Source: a virus. From it: a DNA stretch of 64,000 bases. The notes beneath the pieces are model-generated. The model searched no databases and had not been told where the DNA came from. It saw nothing but the letters and a program-made list of their open reading frames with translations. The stretch covers positions 1 to 64,000 of the IMG/VR virus record IMGVR_UViG_3300009008_003296; one strand, written 5' to 3'. The first letter of the stretch is position 1. Every line of letters begins with the position of its first letter. Shown piece after piece: positions 18,302 through 26,157 of the stretch. The translations under genes and the position numbers were made by a program.

Positions 18302-18703
18302 ATGACTTTTCAAACGCTTCTAGGAAAAAGGCGCAGAATTAAGCGTCCTGTAATTTACTTAATCAATTGGGAAAAAAACAGTCGTAGCAAATTACAAAGC
18401 AAGGTTAAAAATTTTTTAAAAGTTTTTTGGGACGGAGATGTAGTTTTTGAAGAGTTTCCAGTAGTTGGAACACGCCTAACATTGGATTTTTATAATGCGA
18501 CGAAAGATATAGCTATAGAAGTACAAGGAAGCCAGCACACAAAATACAATAAATTCTTTCATAAAGGAAATAAAATAAATTATTTAAATCAATTAAAAAG
18601 AGACGACGACAAACTATCCTTTTGTGACCTGAATGGTATTAGATTACTTGAGGTTCACGAAGGCAATCTTGATTTTGCCTCTCTGTATAAAGAAATAGTG
18701 TAA
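18302..18703 (+). CDS. PD-(D/E)XK-type endonuclease
   Basis: A 133-residue protein. L-D-F-Y (Asp62) followed by I-E-V-Q-G (Glu73, Gln75) forms the PD-x-(E)xQ/K catalytic pattern of Vsr/DUF559-like nucleases, and H-T-K-Y continues the family motif. The C-terminal R-L-L-E-V is the usual last strand. Probably a junction or repair nuclease working with the adjacent recombinase; the exact substrate is unknown. Confidence 0.65.
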   Translation: MTFQTLLGKRRRIKRPVIYLINWEKNSRSKLQSKVKNFLKVFWDGDVVFEEFPVVGTRLTLDFYNATKDIAIEVQGSQHTKYNKFFHKGNKINYLNQLKRDDDKLSFCDLNGIRLLEVHEGNLDFASLYKEIV

Positions 18704-18709
18704 ACATAT

Positions 18710-18976
18710 ATGGATATGTACGAAGACTTACCTGACCGCCCCCTAGAGGAGTTTACTATTCCTAATAGCTTTTTAGACAAACTATTTGAGTTTACGGGGG
18801 ACGGCGATGACGGGGGTTTTATTTTAGCCTATGTCACACAAGATGGACGCCCCCTTATTCAGTGTAAAATTGGCTCCCAGATTGTGGAAATGGGGCTACG
18901 AAAAGCATTGGAAAAATTCCTTGACGACATGGAACTGGGCGAAAAAGCGCTCTCCGAAGACCAACCTCCTTCATAA
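18710..18976 (+). CDS. Hypothetical acidic protein, 88 residues
   Basis: Small acidic protein between the nuclease and cupin genes, with a G-D-G-D-D-G-G run near 32. ATG at 18710 and 18716 are both possible. Preceded by GTGTAAAC, similar to sequences before several other starts in the window. No family recognised. Confidence 0.55.
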   Translation: MDMYEDLPDRPLEEFTIPNSFLDKLFEFTGDGDDGGFILAYVTQDGRPLIQCKIGSQIVEMGLRKALEKFLDDMELGEKALSEDQPPS

Positions 18977-18979
18977 AAC

Positions 18980-19336
18980 ATGAGTTCGACATCTGTGCCA
19001 ATTATAGACAAAGAGTGGGGACACGAAAAGTGGCTTGTTAACAATAAAAAAGAAAATTATTGTGGCAAAATTCTTCATATTAACGAAGGGCATCGTTCAT
19101 CAATGCACTACCATGTAAAAAAGCACGAAACTTTTTATATTCTTTCTGGTACACTGCAAGTTGACATGATTAATACTGTCACAGGTGAAGTTATTACTTA
19201 TATCGTACAAAAAGGGGAAACTTTTGAGGTAGAGCGCAACGACCCCCATCAACTAATTGCTGTGGATGGTCCCGTTGAGTTTATTGAAATTAGCACCTTT
19301 CACGAAGATAGTGACAGCCTAAGAGTCTGGAAATAG
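18980..19336 (+). CDS. Single-domain cupin (mannose-6-phosphate isomerase type II-like)
   Basis: A 118-residue cupin: W-G-H-E-K-W start, G-H-R-S-S-M-H-Y-H (metal histidines near 40-44), K-H-E-T-F-Y-I-L-S-G, and a C-terminal D-P-H-Q-L. It resembles the N-terminal domain of the fusion at 4330 and the cupin domain of ManC. It may isomerise or epimerise a sugar phosphate. It is oddly placed among replication genes. Confidence 0.75.
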   Translation: MSSTSVPIIDKEWGHEKWLVNNKKENYCGKILHINEGHRSSMHYHVKKHETFYILSGTLQVDMINTVTGEVITYIVQKGETFEVERNDPHQLIAVDGPVEFIEISTFHEDSDSLRVWK

Positions 19337-19339
19337 TTC

Positions 19340-19368
19340 TTGACTTTGTTTGGTTGTAACGCTACAGT
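19340..19368 (+). promoter_or_regulatory. Promoter for helicase gene
   Basis: TTGACT (19340-19345), 17 bases, TACAGT (19363-19368). The ATG of the helicase is 10 bases after the -10 box, so the transcript would have almost no leader. Confidence 0.6.
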
Positions 19369-19377
19369 AGTATTGGT

Positions 19378-20898
19378 ATGATATTTTCACTAGAGCTTGA
19401 ACAACATCTTCTTTCCGCGCTTATCAAACACCCTGAGAAGTACGGCAATATTGCTAGCTTTATTGATGAGAATGATTTTTGTGCAGACGAGAACTCTATA
19501 AATAAAACTATTTTTTATGTGCTTAGGCAAGCGCTAGAAAACGCAGAGCAGATGGACGAAGTGCTTTTGTCCCAGCGTGTGGACGCCCTTAATATCAGCT
19601 TTCCAAATGATATTAAAATTTCTGATTATATTCGCTCTTTAGCCTTGCGCAAAGTTTCTCCAAACAATGTAGAAAAAATAGCCCAAGAGCTTAAAAAATA
19701 TACCGTTAGACGCGAAATCTTTGATGGCGCAAAAAGAGTGGCGGACTCTATGCGCAAAATGTCTCCTTGCACCTCATACAATGACATCATAGAAAGCGCA
19801 GACAACACCTTTAACGAGAAAATTAATTTTTTTGATGCTGGCCCTAGTAGCCCCGTTAATATCTCTGACGAGATGGAGGAATGGATAGAGGTTAGAGGCA
19901 ATAACCCCGTTACGGAGTTTGGCCTTATGAGCCCTTACAAGCGCGTCAATGATCTTTATGGCTCCCTATTGCGTCCGGGCAATATAACGGTCGTGGTGGC
20001 TCGCTCAGGGGTCGGGAAGACGCGTTTTTGTATGGACTTTTGTACCAAAGTGTCTTCTCAGTACGGAGTTCCTGTTTTGCATTTTGATAATGGTGAAATG
20101 TCAAAAGAAGAGCTTATTGTGCGCCAATGTTCGGCTTTAAGTGGCGTGTCAGCTAACCTACTAGAGACAGGCCAATGGAGACAAGCCGGAGAAGAAATTG
20201 TGAACAAGGTTCGCGCCGTTTGGAAAACGGTAAAAAATATTAAGTTTTATTATTATAATGTGGGAGGGATGAGCGTGGATAACATGACAGCAACCTTACG
20301 ACGCTTTTACTATTCCAAAATAGGCAGAGGGAATCCCTTGATTTTTTCGTTTGATTACATTAAAACCACCTTCGAGAACAATGGAGCGAAGTCAGAATGG
20401 CAAATCGTTGGGGAGATGGTAGACAAGTTTAAAAAAACTATTCAAAAAGAAATTCTTTCTGACGGTGGTCCCGTTATCCCTATGATTACTTCGGTACAAA
20501 GCAATCGATCTGGAATAGTCAACAATAGACAAGCACAGGATGTTGTTGATGACGAAAGTATCGTATCTCTTTCTGATCGCATTACTCAATTTTGTTCTCA
20601 TATGTTTATTTTAAGACAAAAGACTTTAGACGAAACAGCCAATGAGCCGAATTTTGGTACTCATAAATTGATTAATGTGAAGTCTCGTCACCTTGGCGCC
20701 GAATATATGAGAGCCATTAACCCAGTCAGAATGCCAGATGGTTCTTTGCGCAAAAATGCGATTAACCTACAAATGGATGGTTTTAACGTGGAAGAACGTG
20801 GCGACATGGTGGATTTAGTGAGAGCTCTAGATGTTAACGGCGAGCTTGACGCCGATGAAAACGTTGCTGATGATTTTATTCCGGAGCTTTTACGCTAA
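19378..20898 (+). CDS. dnaB: Replicative DNA helicase, DnaB-like
   Basis: A 506-residue two-domain helicase. Residues 1-110 match the DnaB N-terminal domain (L-E-Q-H-L-L-S-A-L start), and the RecA-like motor has Walker A A-R-S-G-V-G-K-T at about 208-215 and F-D-Y-I-K near 324 as Walker B. It unwinds DNA ahead of the fork and recruits the primase, whose gene overlaps its last base (TAATG). It has its own promoter with a very short leader. Confidence 0.9.
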   Translation: MIFSLELEQHLLSALIKHPEKYGNIASFIDENDFCADENSINKTIFYVLRQALENAEQMDEVLLSQRVDALNISFPNDIKISDYIRSLALRKVSPNNVEKIAQELKKYTVRREIFDGAKRVADSMRKMSPCTSYNDIIESADNTFNEKINFFDAGPSSPVNISDEMEEWIEVRGNNPVTEFGLMSPYKRVNDLYGSLLRPGNITVVVARSGVGKTRFCMDFCTKVSSQYGVPVLHFDNGEMSKEELIVRQCSALSGVSANLLETGQWRQAGEEIVNKVRAVWKTVKNIKFYYYNVGGMSVDNMTATLRRFYYSKIGRGNPLIFSFDYIKTTFENNGAKSEWQIVGEMVDKFKKTIQKEILSDGGPVIPMITSVQSNRSGIVNNRQAQDVVDDESIVSLSDRITQFCSHMFILRQKTLDETANEPNFGTHKLINVKSRHLGAEYMRAINPVRMPDGSLRKNAINLQMDGFNVEERGDMVDLVRALDVNGELDADENVADDFIPELLR

Positions 20899-21992
20899 TG
20901 GAAACCGAAGACATTAAAGAAATCTTAATTGAACTAGGGTTTAAACTACGTGATCGCGGACCCTACTGGCAAACCAATGCGCTATGGCGCAATGGAGATA
21001 ACTTTACTGCGGTCCAAATATATAAAGACTCTGGGGTTTGGCGCGACTATGTTGACGACACTTCTTTTTTGCCCTTTCAGGCACTTATAGAGAAAACCTT
21101 AGGAACTAAGGATAAAAAAATACTGTCTCGCTATATTCAGCCTTCTGGCGACGTCAAATCGCCCTCTGCCTTTGAAAAACAAGATCAAAAAGTTAAAATA
21201 CAAATGGACGAAACCTATTCATTGGAGTATTTATCCAAATTATTGCCTCATTTTAAATTCTATAACGATAAAGAAATCTCAAATTTAACATTAAAGCTCT
21301 ACAAAGGTGGTTTGGCTACCGCTGGTAAGCTGAACGGCAGATTTGTTTTTCCTGTTTTTGATGAAAACGATCCTTCTCAAATCATTGGCTTCACAGGGCG
21401 CCATTTGCGGTGGAACAGCGAATCAGAGTTTCCCAAGTGGAAGCATGTAGGGCGCAAATCTAATTGGCTTTATCCTATATGCATTACTGGGCCAGCGGAT
21501 TTCTGCCCTTTTTTAGAATGCATTCAAGAACGCAGAGAAATTATCGTTGTCGAAAGCATTGGGGATAGTTTGGCATTAACAGAGAACGGCTTCCTGAACC
21601 ATCTTGTAGTAGGAGGACTTGACCTAAGCTCAAAGCAGATTTCTTTTTTGCTATCCCAAGAATTGAACCAAATCATTATTGCTACCAATAATGACGAGTC
21701 TAAAGCGGGGCTTCATGCAGCTATTAAAATTTTCGTTAAGCTTTTAAATTATTTTGACATCAATAAACTCCGCATCAATCTTCCAGTAGGAAATGACTTT
21801 GGAGATATGCAGCAAGAAGGTGTAAATTTTACAGAGGCATGGTATAAAAAACCCTTAAACAAAGAGAAGCAAATATCTAAAATATACTCTATCCTTAAAA
21901 GCAAAGAGGGAATGAATATCGTAAAAAATAAAACAGAAAGAAAGAAAAAAATAAATTTTCTTAAAAATCTACTAGAACAACCCAATGTCTAA
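20898..21992 (+). CDS. dnaG: DNA primase, DnaG/TOPRIM type
   Basis: A 364-residue primase. The TOPRIM glutamate is in V-V-E-S-I-G-D-S-L-A-L near 216, followed by A-T-N-N-D-E-S-K-A-G near 261 as the second acidic site. A canonical N-terminal zinc finger (CHC2) is missing; the first 60 residues instead have a W-R-N-G-D and W-R-D-Y-V-D pattern. The basic C-terminus may bind the helicase. It overlaps both neighbours and so belongs to one replication operon. Confidence 0.85.
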   Translation: METEDIKEILIELGFKLRDRGPYWQTNALWRNGDNFTAVQIYKDSGVWRDYVDDTSFLPFQALIEKTLGTKDKKILSRYIQPSGDVKSPSAFEKQDQKVKIQMDETYSLEYLSKLLPHFKFYNDKEISNLTLKLYKGGLATAGKLNGRFVFPVFDENDPSQIIGFTGRHLRWNSESEFPKWKHVGRKSNWLYPICITGPADFCPFLECIQERREIIVVESIGDSLALTENGFLNHLVVGGLDLSSKQISFLLSQELNQIIIATNNDESKAGLHAAIKIFVKLLNYFDINKLRINLPVGNDFGDMQQEGVNFTEAWYKKPLNKEKQISKIYSILKSKEGMNIVKNKTERKKKINFLKNLLEQPNV

Positions 21993-23034
21993 AAGAAAAC
22001 CTGTTTACCTATCAGCTAGCCGCCTCAAAACGGTTAAGATGTGTTCTTGGCTTTATTGGTGCAAATACCACCAGCGTTTACCAGACAAGTCTAACGATGG
22101 TGCTTCCAGAGGCACTGTTTGCCACCTAATTTTTGAATGTCTCGGAAAGCCCTCGAGAAGGCACTACTATGACTCTATTCTAAAAAGCAATGATCCGTTT
22201 GTTATCCCTTCTATTAAAAGGCTCATACTGTCCACTGCTCAGGCACTTAATGTAGACGACGAAGAGAACATGAGTCTTATTAAAGATATGATTGCAGCAG
22301 GGGTGCGCTACGATTTTTTAGGTAAGAAAAACGGTAAACCAGCCCAGTCCTTTTCAGAGTATGAGTTTGACATGCATGTCAACGAAGGAGCAAAAGATTA
22401 TTATATTAAAGGCTTTATAGATAAGTTGTTTATATACGATAAAAAAAGCTCTGCTTTGATCAGAGACTTTAAAACAAGCAAACAGGTCTTCAAAGGGGAA
22501 GATAAGAAAAAAAACCTGCAAGACTATATTTACAGCCTCGCTGTTAAATACCTTTTTCCAGATATTAAAAACCGTAATAGCGAGTTTGTTTTTTTAAAAT
22601 TTGATTTGGAAAAAGGCGATAAACCTGAAGGCATTATGAAGATGCGTAAAATTTCTAACAAAAAGTTGGATGAGTTTGAAATCGAATTAACACAAGCCCA
22701 AACATATTTAACAAAATTTAATTATAATTGCGCTATCGGCTCTTATGCCGCAGATAAACCAAACCCCAAAGACGGCAGCTTTGGTGGCCCTATTGCTTGT
22801 GGGAGAGCAAAATACAGAGGTCAACCCAAGAAAGACGGTAGCCCCATGTGGCACTGTACTTACAAATTTCCCTTTGATTACTATGGCCTTTTTGATGAGA
22901 ACGATAATCTGGTAAGTACAGAATTTCCAGATAACTACAGCGTACTCCTCAAAAATAAGAAAAAAAACTTTTCTATTAAAAAACTACATTACGCAGGGTG
23001 CCCTCGGTGGAATTATCTTGACATGCCCATGTAA
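21985..23034 (+). CDS. RecB/Cas4-like PD-(D/E)XK exonuclease
   Basis: A 349-residue nuclease. S-A-S-R-L-K-T-V-K near 10 is the usual RecB-family start, G-F-I-D-K-L near 143-148 gives the Asp, I-R-D-F-K-T-S near 158-164 gives Asp and Lys, and L-Q-D-Y-I-Y-S near 178 is the QxxxY motif. Two cysteines near 20 and 26 plus three near 271, 291 and 340 could hold an iron-sulfur cluster, as in Cas4 and AddB. It would process DNA ends. A strong promoter for the PHP-like gene lies in its last codons. Confidence 0.8.
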   Translation: MSKRKPVYLSASRLKTVKMCSWLYWCKYHQRLPDKSNDGASRGTVCHLIFECLGKPSRRHYYDSILKSNDPFVIPSIKRLILSTAQALNVDDEENMSLIKDMIAAGVRYDFLGKKNGKPAQSFSEYEFDMHVNEGAKDYYIKGFIDKLFIYDKKSSALIRDFKTSKQVFKGEDKKKNLQDYIYSLAVKYLFPDIKNRNSEFVFLKFDLEKGDKPEGIMKMRKISNKKLDEFEIELTQAQTYLTKFNYNCAIGSYAADKPNPKDGSFGGPIACGRAKYRGQPKKDGSPMWHCTYKFPFDYYGLFDENDNLVSTEFPDNYSVLLKNKKKNFSIKKLHYAGCPRWNYLDMPM

Positions 23035-23045
23035 TAGGCTATACT
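23018..23045 (+). promoter_or_regulatory. Promoter for PHP-like polymerase subunit gene
   Basis: TTGACA (23018-23023), 16 bases, TATACT (23040-23045), overlapping the end of the exonuclease gene. The ATG at 23054 is 9 bases past the -10 box, predicting a leaderless transcript. Its position also decides the start codon of the next gene. Confidence 0.65.
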
Positions 23046-23053
23046 CAGATAGT

Positions 23054-23797
23054 ATGGTACCTTTATTTAAAACGCATTACAGCATAGGTAAGTCTATACT
23101 AACCGTCAATGACCCCTCTCGCCTCAAAGAGGGAAGCTCGGACAGCGTAATACAAATTGCCCTTGATAACAACCTTGACAAACTAGTGCTTGTGGAAGAT
23201 AATTTTCACGGTTTTCTCGAATCGAAGAAAAGGTGCGAAGAGCATAATATACAACTTGTGTTTGGGTTGCGTTTAAATGTTTGTAACTCCCATAGCGATG
23301 ACAACAAAAAAAACCATAAAGTCATCGTGTTTGCCAAGAATGACCACGGATGCAAAAAGCTTTATAAGATACATTCATCAGCTTTTTGTGACTACAGCCA
23401 ACGGCTAACATTCAAAGACTTAAAAGAGCACTGGACAAACAATTTATTGATGGCGATTCCTTTCTATGATTCGTTTTTATATCACAATAATTTTTCTTTC
23501 AGTGAATTTATTCCTGATTTTAGTTTTTGCAAACCGCTGTTTTTCCTAGAGAACAATAAGCTTCCCTTTGACCATTTACTGCGCGCAGTTGTAGAAGAAT
23601 ATGCTAAAGCGCACACATATGAAACAGAAGAAGCGAAAACTATTTATTATAAAAATAGAAAAGATTTTGCAGCTTACCAGACTTTCAAAATTATCTGCAA
23701 TCGTAGCTTTAGCGGTCGCAAGTCAGACTTAACTCGACCGAATTTGGACCATTGCGGCAGCCAAGAGTTTTGTATGGAGAGCTTTTTAGAAAAATGA
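23054..23797 (+). CDS. PHP-like N-terminal domain of DNA polymerase III alpha, as a separate gene
   Basis: A 247-residue protein starting at ATG 23054, just after a promoter. F-K-T-H-Y-S-I-G near 5-12 and L-V-F-G-L-R-L-N-V near 64-72 align with the PHP domain that starts bacterial DnaE (HxHS and the GxE segment), and A-K-N-D-H-G-C-K-K-L near 88 is the family's 'LAKNxxGYxNL' region. Metal ligands are degenerate (V-E-D-N-F-H-G in place of TDHG). The polymerase core is a separate gene at 26157, so DnaE is split. Role: presumably a structural or exonuclease-contact subunit. Confidence 0.7.
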   Translation: MVPLFKTHYSIGKSILTVNDPSRLKEGSSDSVIQIALDNNLDKLVLVEDNFHGFLESKKRCEEHNIQLVFGLRLNVCNSHSDDNKKNHKVIVFAKNDHGCKKLYKIHSSAFCDYSQRLTFKDLKEHWTNNLLMAIPFYDSFLYHNNFSFSEFIPDFSFCKPLFFLENNKLPFDHLLRAVVEEYAKAHTYETEEAKTIYYKNRKDFAAYQTFKIICNRSFSGRKSDLTRPNLDHCGSQEFCMESFLEK

Positions 23798-24261
23798 AAA
23801 AATTTATAATCAGTGACAACGCTCTTGAACGAGTAAAAGACCGAGCAGCAAAGCTTCCTTTGCTAAATAATTCTATCCGTCAAGGTATGGGCAGCTTGGT
23901 GGCATACATAGGCGAAGAGGTTGCTAAAAATGTTCTCAACGGGGAAATTAAAGATACCTATGATTATGATATTGTTTACCAAGGTACGAAGGTCGATGTC
24001 AAAACCAAAGAGCGTACGGTTGCGCCTAAAGCTTACTACGAATGTTCGGTCGCAGACTTCAACACAAGACAAGACTGTGATGAATATGCTTTTGTAAGCG
24101 TTCTCCACACTCTTAAAGAAGCGTGGTATCTCGGAAAGATTAGTAAGCGTGACTTTTACAATCAAGCAGTTTTCCACCGTAAAGGAGAGGTTGATCCTGC
24201 TAACAATTTTACCTTTAAAGCAGACTGTTATAACATTCCTATAAATTTATTAAATTCATAA
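23794..24261 (+). CDS. PD-(D/E)XK nuclease-like protein
   Basis: A 155-residue protein; ATG at 23794 overlaps the previous stop by 4 bases. G-E-E-V-A-K near 40, Y-D-Y-D-I-V (Asp59) and V-D-V-K-T-K (Asp68, Lys70) form a restriction-endonuclease-fold active site. It lies in the insert between the two polymerase genes. Function beyond nuclease is unknown. Confidence 0.6.
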   Translation: MKKFIISDNALERVKDRAAKLPLLNNSIRQGMGSLVAYIGEEVAKNVLNGEIKDTYDYDIVYQGTKVDVKTKERTVAPKAYYECSVADFNTRQDCDEYAFVSVLHTLKEAWYLGKISKRDFYNQAVFHRKGEVDPANNFTFKADCYNIPINLLNS

Positions 24262-24329
24262 TGAAAAAGAAACAATACGATATTCTTCCGTCTCCCTGCG
24301 AAGAGGATTATATGGTATGGGTATGGTAA
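24261..24329 (+). CDS. Possible 22-residue peptide
   Basis: Starts at the last base of the previous stop codon (TAATG) and ends 1 base before the next ATG. Tight coupling is the only support. Ends with a W-V-W tail. Confidence 0.3.
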   Translation: MKKKQYDILPSPCEEDYMVWVW

Positions 24330-24330
24330 G

Positions 24331-24501
24331 ATGGACGACACCCCTCAACAACGATATAACAAGACCCCCAAAGGGAAAAAAGCTCGGCTTCGAGCTCAAA
24401 AAAAGTACGATATAAAAGACAAAGAAAAACGCCGTGCACAAAAAAGAGAATACATGCGCCGCAAAAGAGCAGAGAACCCTAGTTACTGTAAATGGAAATA
24501 G
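24331..24501 (+). CDS. Small highly basic protein, 56 residues
   Basis: Begins M-D-D-T-P-Q-Q-R-Y and is then dominated by Lys, Arg and Gln, suggesting nucleic-acid binding. It ends 2 bases before the tRNA gene. Confidence 0.45.
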   Translation: MDDTPQQRYNKTPKGKKARLRAQKKYDIKDKEKRRAQKREYMRRKRAENPSYCKWK

Positions 24502-24503
24502 TC

Positions 24504-24580
24504 GCCACCTTAGCTCAGTCCGGCAGAGCATCCGATTTGTAATCGGAAGCGCCTTGGTTCGAATCCAAGAGGTGGCTCCA
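24504..24580 (+). tRNA. tRNA-Thr (anticodon UGU)
   Basis: A 77-base cloverleaf. The acceptor stem GCCACCT pairs with AGGTGGC (7 of 7). The D arm is GCTC/GAGC. The anticodon stem TCCGA/TCGGA carries loop TTTGTAA, so the anticodon is TGT. The T arm is CTTGG-TTCGAAT-CCAAG, and CCA is encoded at 24578-24580. It reads the ACA codon and lies just before an HNH endonuclease gene, in the insert that separates the two polymerase genes. Confidence 0.95.
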
Positions 24581-24585
24581 TCTAT

Positions 24586-25101
24586 ATGAAAGACCATACA
24601 CCCACATTAAAGAAAAAATGCAAAAATTGCGGCACAGCAATAACAGTGCGGCGTTCTGACCACAACAGAGGACAGGCTCTTTTCTGTAGCCGTGCTTGTA
24701 GCGGCTACCACAATAATACGAAAAGAAAGAGCTTAGACCTAACTTGCACCATATGCGGGGGCTCATTTAAATCTAAATGCTCCCACGCTAAATACTGTAG
24801 CACCTCTTGCCGCAGACACATGTATATCTCCCGCGCAAAAAAGGATAGAGATAGAGGGAAGTATCGCTACCACCTTAGCAAAAAAATAAGAGACAAGTAC
24901 GGCACACTCTCTTGTTTTATTTGTGGCTGGCAAGAAGCCACGTGCGATGTGCACCATATTGTGCCTCGCTCAAAAGGAGGGACAGACGAAGATAGTAACA
25001 TGACCGTCGTATGCCCCAACCACCACCGCATGATTCACCAAGGCAAAGTAAATGTGAATAATATTAAAACCCTAGCCCATCAATTTAAATTAAAAAAATG
25101 A
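24586..25101 (+). CDS. HNH endonuclease with zinc-finger array
   Basis: A 171-residue protein. Two treble-clef-like CxxC...CxxxC units lie at about 12-38 and 54-75. The HNH nuclease core follows: C-F-I-C-G at 110-114, D-V-H-H-I-V-P at 121-127, an Asn near 138 and C-P-N-H-H at 143-147. It starts 5 bases after the tRNA. HNH proteins of this kind are typical free-standing homing endonucleases in phages, which fits its place between two halves of the polymerase. Confidence 0.85.
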   Translation: MKDHTPTLKKKCKNCGTAITVRRSDHNRGQALFCSRACSGYHNNTKRKSLDLTCTICGGSFKSKCSHAKYCSTSCRRHMYISRAKKDRDRGKYRYHLSKKIRDKYGTLSCFICGWQEATCDVHHIVPRSKGGTDEDSNMTVVCPNHHRMIHQGKVNVNNIKTLAHQFKLKK

Positions 25102-25523
25102 AAGACAAACTTTTTTTATCACCAAAGATACAAGTTAAAACTGTGGATGGTTGCCGTGGGGTTTTCTGCGTAGAAGATATTAAGAAAGGGGAGGGCGTGG
25201 AAGAAAGCGGGCTTCTCCTTCTGGAAAATAACAAATGGGAGGACTGTGACAAAGAGCTTTTAAAGTGCGCTTTCCCATGGCCAGAGTTGCGCTCAGATTG
25301 GAAGGATTTTTGCGATGAACATGGAGGCATCTTGCCTTTTCATGCTACCCGTCCAGTTTTAGTGCTTGGGTACGGTATGTTTTATCGGCGCTCCCCCTCA
25401 CCTAACATTAACCATAAGATAGAAAAAAAATTATTTACTTGCAATTTTGTAGCAACATGTGATATAAAAGAAGGGGAAGAATTGTTTTTACCTAAACCCA
25501 AAACCGAAGAAAACCATGAATGA
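25098..25523 (+). CDS. SET-domain-like protein
   Basis: A 141-residue protein. G-C-R-G-V-F-C-V-E-D-I-K-K-G-E near 18-32 matches the SET-N start, L-G-Y-G-M-F-Y-x-x-S-x-x-P-N near 90-103 corresponds to the SAM-binding/catalytic NHSxxPN region (N-H replaced by R-R), and D-I-K-E-G-E-E-L at 122-129 is the SET-C motif. SET proteins methylate lysines; a phage protein target or a non-catalytic role is possible. It overlaps both neighbours. Confidence 0.7.
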   Translation: MKDKLFLSPKIQVKTVDGCRGVFCVEDIKKGEGVEESGLLLLENNKWEDCDKELLKCAFPWPELRSDWKDFCDEHGGILPFHATRPVLVLGYGMFYRRSPSPNINHKIEKKLFTCNFVATCDIKEGEELFLPKPKTEENHE

Positions 25524-26157
25524 TAATCTGTTACGATTTAAAAAAAACCAAAAGTATTTGTGTTTTGATTTTGAGACGTGCCATCTAAATCTTTTGAACT
25601 CAGACAATAAGCCATGGCAATTAGGGTATGGCATTTTCCAAGGGAAGAAGCTCATAAAAAGTTTTGATCGATTAATTAAGTGGCCTGTTTTAAACATTAG
25701 CCCCGAAGCAGCCAAGATTTGCCGTTTTAATCGTCGCCATTATGAAAAAAATGCTACAGATGCAGCAGCCATCCTTCAGGAATTTGAAAAATATCTTTAC
25801 GACCCTTCTTATTTGGTTCTTGGCCATAATTTATTAGGGTTTGATGTTTATATCCACAATATTTATCGTAAATTACTCAAACTCAAGTCAGACTTCTCCT
25901 ACGTAGACAGAATTATCGATACAAACTGCATCGCGAAAGCCGCCAAAGAAAAAATTAAAAAAAGCAAAAGCGAACCATTGATTAATTGGCAATATAAGCT
26001 GAATGAGTTTCGCAAAAGAGGGCTAAAAACTAACCAAAAACAATTACTTAAAGACTATGATATTAAATTTGACGAAAGTAAGCTCCATGACGCTCGTTAC
26101 GATATCGGAATGACATTTAAAATTTTTAACAAACTCATATGGGAGGTCGAAATATAA
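25516..26157 (+). CDS. DnaQ-like 3'-5' exonuclease (proofreading)
   Basis: A 213-residue DEDDh exonuclease: F-D-F-E-T at 17-21 (ExoI), G-H-N-L-L-G-F-D near 104-111 (ExoII), and H-D-A-R-Y-D near 192-197 (ExoIII with the general-base His). It stops on the start codon of the polymerase gene (TAATG), so it most likely proofreads for it, as the epsilon subunit does for polymerase III. Confidence 0.85.
   Translation: MNDNLLRFKKNQKYLCFDFETCHLNLLNSDNKPWQLGYGIFQGKKLIKSFDRLIKWPVLNISPEAAKICRFNRRHYEKNATDAAAILQEFEKYLYDPSYLVLGHNLLGFDVYIHNIYRKLLKLKSDFSYVDRIIDTNCIAKAAKEKIKKSKSEPLINWQYKLNEFRKRGLKTNQKQLLKDYDIKFDESKLHDARYDIGMTFKIFNKLIWEVEI

Noticed and set aside
24256-24766. Minus-strand frames across the tRNA region
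   Set aside because: They run through the tRNA gene and have no family resemblance.
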